A stretch of 64,000 nucleotides of DNA from Sphingomonas sp. PP-CE-1A-559 (lineage in GTDB: Bacteria > Pseudomonadota > Alphaproteobacteria > Sphingomonadales > Sphingomonadaceae). Shown here one piece after another: positions 39,918-49,313 of the stretch. The translations under genes and the position numbers were made by a program. The stretch covers positions 372,001 through 436,000 of the forward strand of contig NZ_SLYA01000003.1 of the NCBI RefSeq assembly GCF_004340965.1, written 5' to 3'. Every line of letters starts with the position of its first letter. Position 1 is the stretch's first letter. Below the pieces are notes generated by a model. It saw nothing but the letters and a program-made list of their open reading frames with translations. It was not told the DNA's origin and ran no database searches.

Positions 39918-42536
39918 ATGCGCAGTTTGGGTCTGGTTCTGGCAGTGAGCATGCCTGCAATGGTGGCCGCGCAACAGGCACCGTCGCGTCCCGCCGCCGC
40001 ACCCGCCGTGCAAGCGCCCGAGCAGGACGAGAGCGCAGAATCCGAGGAGATCGTCGTTACGGGTTCGCGCAAACTGCCCGGCGCGGTGATCGGCGATATT
40101 CCACCCGACCAGACGCTGGGCCAGGCCGAGATCCGGTCCTACGGCGTCAGCACCGTCTCCGACCTGCTCAACGAACTCAGCCCGCAGACCACCAGCGGTC
40201 GCGGCAGCGGCGGCGCGCCGGTCGTGCTGCTCAACGGCCGCCGTATCTCCAGCTTCAGCGAGATCCGCGACATCCCAACCGAGGCGATCCAGCGCGTCGA
40301 GATCCTGCCCGAGGAGGTCGCACTCAAATACGGCTATCGCGCCGACCAGAAGGTCGTGAACTTCGTCCTGCGCCGCCGCTTCCGCGCGGTGACCGCCGAG
40401 GCCGCCGATACGCAGGCGACCGAGGGCGGCGGCAACACCCCCAAGGGTTCGCTCGACATGCTCAACATCGCGCGCGATCGACGGCTTAACCTGCACGTCG
40501 AATACACGTCGAGCGAGCCGCTGACCGAATCGCAGCGCGACATCCTCCAGCCTCAGCAGACCGCCAACAGCGCGCTCGGCGCGGATGGCGATGTCGTCGA
40601 CCAGCGGCCGTTCCGGACGCTCCAGTCCGCGACCAGCACCTTCACCGCGAACAGCGTCTATGCGCGCAACATCTTCGGCAATATCGGTGCGACGATCAAC
40701 GGCCGCCTCGAATCGACCGACAGCCGCAGCCTCAACGGCCTGCCCGTCGTCGCGCTGACGCCGTTCGGCAGCACCACGCCCGTCAATCGCGCGATCGAAG
40801 ACGACGGCGTCCTGCCGCTGACCCAGCGGACATCGTCGATCGCCGCGCATCTCGGCACCACGCTCAACGGCGATATCGGCACGTGGCGGTGGAACGTGAC
40901 GGGCAATTACGACCGCAGCGACACGCAGACCTTCACCGAGACCGGCCTCGACGCGAGTGCCTTCAATGCCCGCATCCGCGCCGGCGATCCGACCGCGAAC
41001 CCGTTCGGCCGCCTGAGCGCGAGCGACTTCGGCGCACTGCCCGGCAACCGTGCCTATGCGACGCAGAGCACCGGTGAACTCGATGCGGTCGCGAACGGCA
41101 ATCTCTTCTCGCTCCCCGCAGGCGCAGTCTCGACGACGATCAAGCTCGGTGCCGAAACCGCCGATTTCAAAAGTCGCTCGTACCGCACCGTCAATCTCCT
41201 CGGGGTTGATACGCAGGGACGGGTGTCGCGCGACACGGTTAACGGCCAAGTCAATGTCGACGTGCCGCTGACGAGCCGGTCGAAGGACGTGCTGCCGTTC
41301 CTCGGCACGCTGTCGGCGAACTTCAATCTTGCCGAGGATCATCTGTCGGACTTCGGCACGCTGCAGACGCTCGGCTACGGTGCGAACTGGTCGCCGATCG
41401 AAGGCGTGCGCGTGATCGCCTCGGTGACCGACACCGACGAGGCGCCGACCGCGCAGCAGCTTGGCAACCCGTCGATCACCACGCCCAATGTCCGTGTGTT
41501 CGACTATGTGCGCGGCGAGACCGCGACCGTCACGACGATCAGCGGCGGCAATCCCAGGCTGGTCGCGGACAACAATCACGTCAAGAAAGTCGGGCTGACG
41601 ATAAAGCCCTGGTCCGCCAAGGACCTCTCGATCACCGCCAACTATGTCGAGAGCCGGGTCGACAACCCGATCGCGGCCTTCCCGGCAGCGACCGCGGCGA
41701 TCGAGGCGGCGTTCCCCGATCGCTTCCAGCGCGACGCCGGCGGCAACCTGTTGCAGGTCGATCGCCGGCCGATCAATTTCGCGCGCAGTGACCGGTCCGA
41801 GCTACGCTGGGGAATCAACTTCTCCGCACCGCTCAAGTCGAAGATCCAGCGCGAGCTGGAGGCGTATCGTGCCGGCACCGGCCCCAACCCGTTCGAAGGC
41901 CTGCAACCACCCGGCGGCCGTCGTCCCGGTGGCGCAGGCGGCGATGGACCGCGCGGTGACGGTGCGCGTGCCGGTGGTGGTCCAGGCGCAGGTGGCCCCG
42001 GCGGCGGCGGCGGCGGACGTGGCTTCGGCGGACGCGGCGGGCAGGCCGGCGGCCGCATCCAGTTCGCGGTTTACCACACCTGGCACTTCACCGATCGCGT
42101 CCTCGTCGCAGACGGCGGCCCGAGTCTGAACCTGCTGAACGGCGACGCGATCGGCAACAGCGGCGGGCAGGCGCGTCACGAACTGGAGGCGCAGGCGGGA
42201 TACACCAACAACGGCCTCGGTGCGCGCATTTCCGCCAACTACGCGACCGGCACGCGCGTCAACGGCGGCACGATCGCCGCACCCGAAACGCTCAACTTCG
42301 GCGGCCTCGCCACCGCCAACGCGCGGCTGTTCGCCGATCTCGGCCAGCGGCTCGAATGGGTGAAGGCGCATCCGTGGCTGCGCGGCATGCGCGTCAGCCT
42401 GTCGGTCGACAACGTCTTCAACACCCGCCAGCGCGTCACCGACGCGACCGGTACGGTCCCCAACACCTACCAGCCCGACTATCTCGACCCGCTCGGCCGC
42501 ACCGTCCGACTCAGCATGCGCAAGCTGTTCTTCTAA
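39918..42536 (+). CDS. TonB-dependent receptor with glycine-rich loop
   Basis: An outer-membrane receptor of 872 residues. The signal peptide MRSLGLVLAVSMPAMVAAQ starts at ATG 39918 after GGGTGGA. A TonB-box-like SEEIVVTGSRKLPGA (about 40-53) leads into the plug (SYGVSTVSDLLNELSPQT, APVVLLNGRRISSFSEIRDI, ALKYGYRADQKVVNFVLRRR). The barrel ends in SMRKLFF, a normal C-terminal strand. A Gly/Arg/Pro-rich insertion lies at about residues 667-715, before HTWHFTDRVLVADGGPSLN. The frame continues far upstream through the sugar porter in another phase, which is coincidental. The neighbouring sugar porter suggests a carbohydrate ligand; that is an inference. Confidence 0.9.
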   Translation: MRSLGLVLAVSMPAMVAAQQAPSRPAAAPAVQAPEQDESAESEEIVVTGSRKLPGAVIGDIPPDQTLGQAEIRSYGVSTVSDLLNELSPQTTSGRGSGGAPVVLLNGRRISSFSEIRDIPTEAIQRVEILPEEVALKYGYRADQKVVNFVLRRRFRAVTAEAADTQATEGGGNTPKGSLDMLNIARDRRLNLHVEYTSSEPLTESQRDILQPQQTANSALGADGDVVDQRPFRTLQSATSTFTANSVYARNIFGNIGATINGRLESTDSRSLNGLPVVALTPFGSTTPVNRAIEDDGVLPLTQRTSSIAAHLGTTLNGDIGTWRWNVTGNYDRSDTQTFTETGLDASAFNARIRAGDPTANPFGRLSASDFGALPGNRAYATQSTGELDAVANGNLFSLPAGAVSTTIKLGAETADFKSRSYRTVNLLGVDTQGRVSRDTVNGQVNVDVPLTSRSKDVLPFLGTLSANFNLAEDHLSDFGTLQTLGYGANWSPIEGVRVIASVTDTDEAPTAQQLGNPSITTPNVRVFDYVRGETATVTTISGGNPRLVADNNHVKKVGLTIKPWSAKDLSITANYVESRVDNPIAAFPAATAAIEAAFPDRFQRDAGGNLLQVDRRPINFARSDRSELRWGINFSAPLKSKIQRELEAYRAGTGPNPFEGLQPPGGRRPGGAGGDGPRGDGARAGGGPGAGGPGGGGGGRGFGGRGGQAGGRIQFAVYHTWHFTDRVLVADGGPSLNLLNGDAIGNSGGQARHELEAQAGYTNNGLGARISANYATGTRVNGGTIAAPETLNFGGLATANARLFADLGQRLEWVKAHPWLRGMRVSLSVDNVFNTRQRVTDATGTVPNTYQPDYLDPLGRTVRLSMRKLFF

Positions 42537-42557
42537 CGGGGCAACGGCCGCCGCGGA

Positions 42558-44657
42558 TCACTGGCTCAGGCGGACCGACAGCCGGACCGTCCGCGGCGCC
42601 CCCGGGAAGATCCACACCGGGCTGTACGAACTCTGCGCGAACCGGGCGTCGAACAGATTGTCGGCCTCAGCGCGCACCGACAGGCGCCGCGAGAGCGCGT
42701 ATTCGACCGCCGCCTTGGCCTTCACATAGTCGGGCAGGACGAGCCCGCTTGTGTCGATCGCCCCCGCCCGCTTGCCGACATAGCTGGCACCGGCGCTGAT
42801 CGATGGCCCGCGCCCCTCGTCGTCGAGGAAGCGCCCGATCGCGAACAGCGTCGCGGCATGTTCGGGCACGTTCAACACGCGGTCGGTCGCGAAGATGCTG
42901 TCGTCGGTCCGCGCGCGCGTCCAGGCATAGTTCGCGACGACCTGCCACTGCTTGGCAAGGCGCACCGACGCGTCGAACTCGATCCCCTTGCTCGACAACT
43001 TGCCAACCGGCGCGAGGAAGTTCGGATCGACCGGGTCGTTGGTCAGGATGTCGCGCTTGGCGATATCGAAATACGTCACCGCGACGTCGACACCCGGCAG
43101 CGCAGCGGTGCCGCCGATCTCGTACCCCTTGCCGCGTTCGGGTGAGAAGCCTTGGTTGTCGCGCCCCGTGCCCGAGTTAAGCAGGAAGCTCTCGCCCCAG
43201 TTCGCATGGACTGCGAACACGTCGCTCAGCGCATATCGGCCACCCAGCCGGAAGTTCACCGGCTCGTCGACCGTGCGCCCGACCACGCCGGTACGGTTGT
43301 TGCGGATCTGCTGGCGATACGCGTCGAAGCGGACGCCGCCGGTCAGCGTGAACCGATCGGTCACGTCCCACATGTCCTGCGCATACAGCGTGGCGGACCG
43401 CCGCGTCTCGTCATTGTCCGTGAACGGCGCCAGCGGCAGCGCCTGCCCGCCATAGACCGGCGCGAACACGTCGATCGCATACGGGTTGGCCGCGGTCGGG
43501 TTCCGCCGCAACAGTCCCTCGTGATAGTCGAGCGTATAGCCCTTCACGCCGACGCTGGCACGGTGCGCGCCGAACCGTCCGGTCAGTTCCAGCCGCGCGG
43601 AGAGGTCGTCGACGGTATAGTCGCGCGCACGTCGCTGGCGCCACAGCGTCTGGCCGCCGACGAGCCGCGACTGGTCGGACGAGAACCCGCGCAGCGATCC
43701 CGTCCGCCAGGCCACGCCACCGTTGAGCGAGATGCGGTCGTCGAGCCGGGCCTCGCCGGTCAGCTGGTGTCGCTGGTTGCGAAACCGCGTCGTCCCGTCG
43801 CCGGGCTCGCCGTAGAAGCGCGATCTTGGCAGCGCGTTGGCGTCGCCGCCGATCGCCGGGATGCCGCGATCGAACGGCGCATCGAACTGCGTGATCTCTC
43901 CGACATAGGTCAGCCGAAGGCCATCGCGCGGCGCCCAGGTCAGCGAAGGTGCGACGACGCGGCGACGCAACGGCACGAAATCGCGCCAGCCATCGCTGTC
44001 CTCGGTGGCGACGACGATCCGCGCGGCGATCGTGTCGGACAGCGGACCGGTCGCATCGATCTCGACCCGGCGCGTGTCGAACGAGTCATAGGTGAAGGTC
44101 GCGGTCGCGCTGGGTGTGAAGCGCGGCGTCTTGCTGACGATGTTGACGCGGCCGCCCGGATCGATGTCGCCGAACAGCGCACCGGCCGGGCCCTTCAACA
44201 CCTCGATCCGCTCGGTCGTCGCCGGATCGCGCGGCGGTGCGAGGCCACGATTGGCGAGGAACCCGTCGACATAATATTCGGCGCCGCCGTCAGGCGTGCC
44301 GAGGAACCCGCGGATCGCGAAATTGTCGAGGAAGCCGCCGCGGTTGTTCTGGTTGCTGACCCCGCTGACGAGTTCGAGCGCGTCGCCGAGCCGGTACGTC
44401 CCCGCCGCGGTGAGCAGGTCGCGCTCGAGCGAGCGGCTGGATTGCGACATGCGTTCGGTGGCGAGGTCCGACGACAGGGTGCGATCCGCCCGCGTGCTGC
44501 GCGTGCCGAGAACCACGATCGTGTCGGCCTCGCCGTCGACCCGTCGTTCCTCGCGCTCCGGATCGCGGTTGGTCTTGTCCTGCGCCTCGGCAGGAACGGG
44601 GCAGGCGAGCAGCAAAAAAATGCTCGCGAAGGCGATCGATCGTGGACGCGTCGACAA
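42558..44657 (-). CDS. TonB-dependent siderophore receptor
   Basis: A 699-residue outer-membrane receptor of the siderophore class. The signal peptide (SIAFASIFLLLACPVPAEAQ) is followed by TIVVLGTRSTRADRTLS, a plug with DNFAIRGFLGTPDGGAEYYV, DGFLANRGLAPPRDPATTER, IEVLKGPAGALFGDIDPGGR and VNIVSKTPRF, and a barrel ending VRLSVRLSQ with RADNLFDARFAQSSYSPVWI near the C-terminus. LKGPxxxLFGxxxPGGxVNxVSK is the hallmark of FhuA/FecA-type siderophore receptors. Translation appears to start at TTG 44657, nine bases after AGAAGG; the next ATG would remove the signal peptide. It converges on the glycine-rich receptor gene with a 21-bp gap. Confidence 0.88.
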   Translation of the reverse strand: MSTRPRSIAFASIFLLLACPVPAEAQDKTNRDPEREERRVDGEADTIVVLGTRSTRADRTLSSDLATERMSQSSRSLERDLLTAAGTYRLGDALELVSGVSNQNNRGGFLDNFAIRGFLGTPDGGAEYYVDGFLANRGLAPPRDPATTERIEVLKGPAGALFGDIDPGGRVNIVSKTPRFTPSATATFTYDSFDTRRVEIDATGPLSDTIAARIVVATEDSDGWRDFVPLRRRVVAPSLTWAPRDGLRLTYVGEITQFDAPFDRGIPAIGGDANALPRSRFYGEPGDGTTRFRNQRHQLTGEARLDDRISLNGGVAWRTGSLRGFSSDQSRLVGGQTLWRQRRARDYTVDDLSARLELTGRFGAHRASVGVKGYTLDYHEGLLRRNPTAANPYAIDVFAPVYGGQALPLAPFTDNDETRRSATLYAQDMWDVTDRFTLTGGVRFDAYRQQIRNNRTGVVGRTVDEPVNFRLGGRYALSDVFAVHANWGESFLLNSGTGRDNQGFSPERGKGYEIGGTAALPGVDVAVTYFDIAKRDILTNDPVDPNFLAPVGKLSSKGIEFDASVRLAKQWQVVANYAWTRARTDDSIFATDRVLNVPEHAATLFAIGRFLDDEGRGPSISAGASYVGKRAGAIDTSGLVLPDYVKAKAAVEYALSRRLSVRAEADNLFDARFAQSSYSPVWIFPGAPRTVRLSVRLSQ

Positions 44658-44679
44658 AAAATGTTGCCTTCTCTGTGAT

Positions 44680-44690
44680 GATGTAACATC
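44680..44690. promoter_or_regulatory. Short palindrome in the divergent receptor/DUF1624 promoter region
   Basis: GATGTAACATC is a perfect 5-1-5 palindrome in the 57-bp gap between the TTG starts of the siderophore receptor and the DUF1624 gene. It could be an operator, but it does not match a known iron-regulator box that I can name. Confidence 0.3.
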
Positions 44691-44714
44691 GCGATTGGCG
44701 GAGGTGCTTCGATC

Positions 44715-45956
44715 TTGTCAACCGTTTTCAGTCCAATGCCCGACGTCGCCGGAAGGCCGGCCGCGGCGTCCGATACCCCTGTGCAAGCTCCGACGGGCGC
44801 GCAGTCCAAGCGGTCGCGGATCGTCTCGGTCGATGCGCTGCGCGGGTTCGTCATGCTGCTGATGCTCGTCGATCATACCCGCGAGCTCTTCTATTACCAC
44901 ATGCAGGTGAGCGACCCGATGGCGTTGCCGGCGACGCCACCGTCCCTGTTCTTCACGCGGCTCACGGCGCATCTTTGCGCCCCCGTCTTCGTGCTGCTGA
45001 CCGGGCTCGCGGCATCGTTGTACGCGGACTCGCGTAACGGAGATGCTGGGGGCGGTAGGGCAGCGGCGTCGTCGTTCCTGCTGAAGCGGGGGCTGTTCCT
45101 CGTCGCGCTCGAAGTGACGGTCGTCAATTTCGCCTGGTCGTTCGATCCCACCCCCGCGATCGTCTATCTCCAGGTGATCTGGGTGATCGGGCTGTCGATG
45201 ATCGCTCTGGCGGCGCTGGTCCATCTTCCGCGCATCGCCGTGCTCGTCCTCGGGCTGGCGATCGTGCTGGGCCACAATCTGCTCGATCCGATCATTTTCA
45301 CGCCCGACCAGCCGGGCTATGTCGCGTGGAGCATGCTGCACGACCGCGGGTTCATCGACCTGCCGTTCGGCGCGCGGGTGCGCACGTCCTACCCGTTGCT
45401 GCCCTGGATCGGCGTGATCGCGCTCGGCTGGTCGATCGGACCGTGGTTCGCGCGGCAAGTCGACCAGGACGTTCGTCGCCGCCGCCTGGTGGTGACCGGC
45501 GCTGCGGCGCTCGCGCTGTTCGCGGTACTGCGCGCGCTCAACGGCTACGGCGAACCGCTGCCGTGGCAGGTCGGTACGACGCCGCTCGCAACGGTCATGA
45601 GCGTTCTCAACCTCACCAAATATCCGCCGTCCGCGGACTTCGTCCTGCTGACGCTCGGCATCGGCATGCTGCTTCTCGCGGTGTTCGAGCGCACATCGGC
45701 GCGGTTGAACCGCGTGCTAGTAGTCTTCGGATCGGCGCCGTTGTTCTTCTACATCCTGCACCTCTTCCTGCTCCACGGCGTGATCAGCCTGACCGGTGCG
45801 GTGACGGGCGGTGCGATCAAGGGGCTGGTCAGCGTTCCGAACGTCGCCTCGATCTGGCTCGTTGCCGCCGCCGCCGCCGTGCCGTGCTGGTTCGCGTGCC
45901 GGTGGTTCGGACGGTTCAAACGGACCCATACCGGCTGGTGGTGGCGATACCTGTGA
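44715..45956 (+). CDS. DUF1624 / heparan-alpha-glucosaminide N-acetyltransferase-like membrane protein
   Basis: A polytopic inner-membrane protein of 413 residues with about ten hydrophobic segments. Family features are VDALRGFVMLLMLVDHTREL at the first membrane helix (the conserved DxxRG and His), YLQVIWVIGLSMIALAALVH, and YPLLPWIGVIALGWSIGPWF. Relatives are membrane acyltransferases that move acetyl groups to sugars across the membrane, but most bacterial DUF1624 members are uncharacterised. The start is TTG 44715 with GGAGG ten bases upstream; ATG 44736 lacks an SD. It is divergent from the siderophore receptor. Confidence 0.82.
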   Translation: MSTVFSPMPDVAGRPAAASDTPVQAPTGAQSKRSRIVSVDALRGFVMLLMLVDHTRELFYYHMQVSDPMALPATPPSLFFTRLTAHLCAPVFVLLTGLAASLYADSRNGDAGGGRAAASSFLLKRGLFLVALEVTVVNFAWSFDPTPAIVYLQVIWVIGLSMIALAALVHLPRIAVLVLGLAIVLGHNLLDPIIFTPDQPGYVAWSMLHDRGFIDLPFGARVRTSYPLLPWIGVIALGWSIGPWFARQVDQDVRRRRLVVTGAAALALFAVLRALNGYGEPLPWQVGTTPLATVMSVLNLTKYPPSADFVLLTLGIGMLLLAVFERTSARLNRVLVVFGSAPLFFYILHLFLLHGVISLTGAVTGGAIKGLVSVPNVASIWLVAAAAAVPCWFACRWFGRFKRTHTGWWWRYL

Positions 45957-46075
45957 GACGTCCCGGCGTACCAACGAGGATCGCCTCGAAACTCGACGTA
46001 TCTATCTGTTGCCCGGCGACAAAGCGTGGCTATGCTGCGACGATATCATTCTGAAACACGGGGTAATGTTCGCAT

Positions 46076-48907
46076 ATGGCTTTGAAAATGACCGCGCTTG
46101 CCGGCGTCGCCGCAATTGCTCTCGTCTCGCCCGCATCCGGTCAGGGCCAGCGCGCAGCAACCCTCGCGGCAAAGCCTGCACCGGTCGCGGACCTCGTGAA
46201 GTCGGTCGATATCCCCTACCAGCAGTTCACGCTGAAGAACGGCCTGCGCGTCGTCGTGCACACCGATCGCAAGGCGCCGGTGGTGGCCGTGTCCGTCTGG
46301 TATAATGTGGGCTCGAAGTTCGAACCCAAGGGCAAGACCGGCTTCGCGCATCTGTTCGAGCATCTGATGTTCAACGGGTCCGAGAACGCACCGGGCGACT
46401 TCTTCGAACCGCTGAAACAGGTCGGCGCGACCGACTTCAACGGCACCACCTATTTCGATCGCACCAATTACTTCGAGACGGTGCCGACCGCGGCGCTCGA
46501 CCGCGCGCTGTTCCTCGAATCCGACCGGATGGGCTATCTCACCGGCGCGATCACGCAGGGTGTGCTCGACGAGCAGCGCGGCGTCGTCCAGAACGAGAAG
46601 CGCCAGGGCGACAATCAGCCCTACGGCCTGACCCAGTACAAGATCACCGAGGGGCTGTTCCCCGCGGATCACCCGTACGGCCACACCACGATCGGCTCGA
46701 TGGCGGATCTCGACGCCGCCTCGCTGCAGACGGTGAAGGACTGGTTCAAGGATCATTACGGCCCGAACAACGCGGTGCTCGTACTCGCCGGCGACGTCGA
46801 TGCGGCGACCGCCAAGCGGCTCGCGGAGAAGTATTTCGGCGGCATCCCGAAGGGCCCCGAGAGCATCGTCCCGCCCGCGCCGATCCCGACCCTGCCTGCC
46901 CCGGTCAGCGAGACGATCAAGGACCGCGTTGCCGCCGTCATGGTCAGCCGCAACTGGGTGGTGCCGGGCCTGAACGACAAGGATGGCACGGCGCTCGACG
47001 TCGCGGCGGGCGTGCTCGGCGGCCTCGCCAGCAGCCGGTTCGACACCGCGCTGGTCAAGAAGGAGAAGCTCGTCGTCAGCATTTCCGCCTATAACCGCAG
47101 CTTCAGCCAGCTCGGCATGTTCGGCATCCGTGCGATCGTTCGCCAAGGCGTCGACCCTGCGCTCGTGTCGAAGCGGATCGACGAGATCATGGCGGACTTC
47201 ATCAAGAACGGGCCGACCGCGGACGAGGTGAGCCGGGTCGCGACGACCACCGCAGCGAGCACGATGGAGGGCTTGGAGTCCGTCGGCGGGTTCGGCGGCA
47301 AGGCGGTGACGCTGGCCGAAGGCGCGCTGTATTCGAACGATCCGGGCTTCTACAAGAAACAGCTCCTGCAGCTCGCAGCCGAAACGCCGGCGAGCGTGCG
47401 TGCGGCGGCGGCGAAGTGGCTGTCGCGCCCGGCCTATTCGCTGACCGTCGTGCCCGGACCGCGCGATGCCTATGCCAACGCGGTCGTGCCCCCCAAGGTC
47501 GACGTGCCACCCGCCGCAGACGTGCCGTTCAAGGGCACGCGCGGGCCGCTGCCCGGCGTCGGCACCGTCGCCGGCCTCAGCTTCCCGGCGGTCCAGCGTA
47601 CCCGCCTCGCGAACGGTATCGAGCTGGTCTACGCACAGCGCACGGCTGTTCCCGTCACGCAGGCGGTGCTCAGCTTCGACGCGGGCGTCGCGGCCGACGT
47701 CCCCGGCAAGCTCGGCACACAGCAACTGACGCTGTCGATGATGGACGAGGGCACGCCGACCCGCGATTCGGTCGCGCTGGCCGAAGCGAAGGAGCGTCTC
47801 GGCGCGGAGATCGGCACGGGCGCGTCAAACGACCGGACCTTCCTGTCGTTGCAGGTGCCGAGTGCCAATCTCGCACCCGCTGTCGACCTGTTCGCCGACA
47901 TCGCGCAGAACCCCGCGTTCGCCGATGCCGAGGTCGCGCGCGTCAAGAACCAGCAGCTCGCACAGATCGCGCAGGAACTGACCAGCCCGCAGGGGCTGGC
48001 AACGCGCGTGCTGCCGCCGCTGCTCGGGCCGAACTCGCCCTATGCAAAGGCGCAGGGCAGTGGTGATCCGACGGCGGTGGCTGCGCTGACCCGTGCCGAT
48101 CTGGTCGCGTTCCAGCAGGCATGGCTACGGCCCGACAAGGCGAAGATCTTCGTCGTCAGCGATCGTCCGCTTGCCGAGGTGAAGGCGGCGCTCGACGCGC
48201 GGTTCGGGACGTGGCGGCCGACGGGTGCGGCGGGCGTGAAGGCGTTCCCCGCGGGCGTGACGCCGTCCGCGCCGAAGATCGTCCTGATCGACCGGCCCGA
48301 CAGCCCGCAGTCGCTGATCATCGCGGGCGTGCCAACGGGCCTCAAGGGCACGCAGGACCTGTTGCCGATCGCGACCGCGAACGATGCGCTCGGCGGCAGC
48401 TTCCTCGGCCGCGTCAACATGGACCTGCGCGAGAGCAAGCACTGGTCCTACGGCGTCTCGGGTCGCTTCCAGCAGTCGGAGAACGCCGCGCCGTACATCC
48501 TGTCGGCACCGGTGCAGGCGGACCAGACCGGCCCGTCGATCGCTGCACTGCGGACCGATATCGGTGCGTTCCTCGGCAAGGAGCCGATGACCCAGGCGGA
48601 GTTTGACCGTGCGATCAACGGCGCGATCCGCTCGCTTTCGGGTAATTTCGAGACGTCGGACGCGGTTCTGGGCGCGATGCAGCAGAACGATCTGCTCAAG
48701 CGGCCCGACAATTACTATGCGACGATCACGCAGCGATACCAGGGCCTTAACCTGCCGCAACTCAACACCGCGATCCAGCAGGCGCTCGACCCGAAGAAGA
48801 CGATCTGGGTCGTGGTCGGCGATGCGAAGACGGTGCGCCCGCAGCTTGACAGCATCGGCCTCCCGGTCGAGGTCATTCCCGCGGCGTCGGTAGCCGGCGC
48901 CAAATGA
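46076..48907 (+). CDS. M16 family metalloprotease, two-domain, secreted
   Basis: A zinc peptidase of the pitrilysin/M16 family, 943 residues. The signal peptide (MALKMTALAGVAAIALVSPA) ends near residue 22. The N-terminal half (about 45-470) is the active one: HLFEH at 92-96 gives His92 and His96 as zinc ligands and Glu95 as catalyst, with the third ligand Glu in VVQNEKRQGDNQPYG. The C-terminal half (about 515-930) is the inactive M16 partner domain, with no HxxEH motif. Members of this type degrade peptides in the periplasm. SD is weak. The 99-residue protein gene follows 17 bp later and may share the transcript. Confidence 0.9.
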   Translation: MALKMTALAGVAAIALVSPASGQGQRAATLAAKPAPVADLVKSVDIPYQQFTLKNGLRVVVHTDRKAPVVAVSVWYNVGSKFEPKGKTGFAHLFEHLMFNGSENAPGDFFEPLKQVGATDFNGTTYFDRTNYFETVPTAALDRALFLESDRMGYLTGAITQGVLDEQRGVVQNEKRQGDNQPYGLTQYKITEGLFPADHPYGHTTIGSMADLDAASLQTVKDWFKDHYGPNNAVLVLAGDVDAATAKRLAEKYFGGIPKGPESIVPPAPIPTLPAPVSETIKDRVAAVMVSRNWVVPGLNDKDGTALDVAAGVLGGLASSRFDTALVKKEKLVVSISAYNRSFSQLGMFGIRAIVRQGVDPALVSKRIDEIMADFIKNGPTADEVSRVATTTAASTMEGLESVGGFGGKAVTLAEGALYSNDPGFYKKQLLQLAAETPASVRAAAAKWLSRPAYSLTVVPGPRDAYANAVVPPKVDVPPAADVPFKGTRGPLPGVGTVAGLSFPAVQRTRLANGIELVYAQRTAVPVTQAVLSFDAGVAADVPGKLGTQQLTLSMMDEGTPTRDSVALAEAKERLGAEIGTGASNDRTFLSLQVPSANLAPAVDLFADIAQNPAFADAEVARVKNQQLAQIAQELTSPQGLATRVLPPLLGPNSPYAKAQGSGDPTAVAALTRADLVAFQQAWLRPDKAKIFVVSDRPLAEVKAALDARFGTWRPTGAAGVKAFPAGVTPSAPKIVLIDRPDSPQSLIIAGVPTGLKGTQDLLPIATANDALGGSFLGRVNMDLRESKHWSYGVSGRFQQSENAAPYILSAPVQADQTGPSIAALRTDIGAFLGKEPMTQAEFDRAINGAIRSLSGNFETSDAVLGAMQQNDLLKRPDNYYATITQRYQGLNLPQLNTAIQQALDPKKTIWVVVGDAKTVRPQLDSIGLPVEVIPAASVAGAK

Positions 48908-48924
48908 TTTCAGGAGAGAGAGCA

Positions 48925-49224
48925 ATGGCAAACGTCGATGGCAGCTGGGATTGCGTGGTCAAGTCGCCGCTGGGCGACCAGAAGATGACGTTGACCGTCA
49001 ACAGCGCCGGCAACACCTTCACCGGTGCGGTGTCGGGCGCGATGGGCGGCATGGACGTCACCGGTGACGTCGATGGCGACACGATCACCTGGAAGCAGAG
49101 CATGACCGTGCCGATGCCGATGACGCTCGACTGCAAGGCGACCGTCGAGGACGACGTCCTCAAGGGCAGCGTCGCGGCCGGCGCCTTCGGCAGCTTCCCG
49201 CTGACCGGCACGCGGACGGCCTGA
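48925..49224 (+). CDS. Small conserved-looking protein, unknown function
   Basis: A 99-residue protein with no signal peptide and no cysteine cluster beyond Cys10 and one Cys in TLDCKATVED. The sequence alternates polar and hydrophobic residues (KMTLTVNSAGNTFTGAVSGA, MDVTGDVDGDTITWKQSMTV), suggesting a beta-barrel or beta-sandwich like a lipocalin-type fold; that is an inference from pattern. The start at 48925 follows an excellent SD (AGGAGAGAGAG), whereas the ATG at 48904 lies inside the end of the protease gene. A terminator follows at 49248. Confidence 0.7.
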   Translation: MANVDGSWDCVVKSPLGDQKMTLTVNSAGNTFTGAVSGAMGGMDVTGDVDGDTITWKQSMTVPMPMTLDCKATVEDDVLKGSVAAGAFGSFPLTGTRTA

Positions 49225-49247
49225 TCGCCTGAATTACTACGAGAGGG

Positions 49248-49287
49248 GCTCGTCTTTCCACACGGAAAGGCGGGCCTTTTTCTTTTT
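49248..49287 (+). terminator. Rho-independent terminator after the M16 protease unit
   Basis: GCTCGTCTTTCC pairs with GGAAAGGCGGGC (two G-T pairs) around an ACAC loop, followed by CTTTTTCTTTTTC. It ends the M16/small-protein unit and lies just ahead of the hydrolase gene at 49314. Confidence 0.85.
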
Positions 49288-49313
49288 CAGTCCGGGAGGG
49301 AAGGAAGAAGAAA

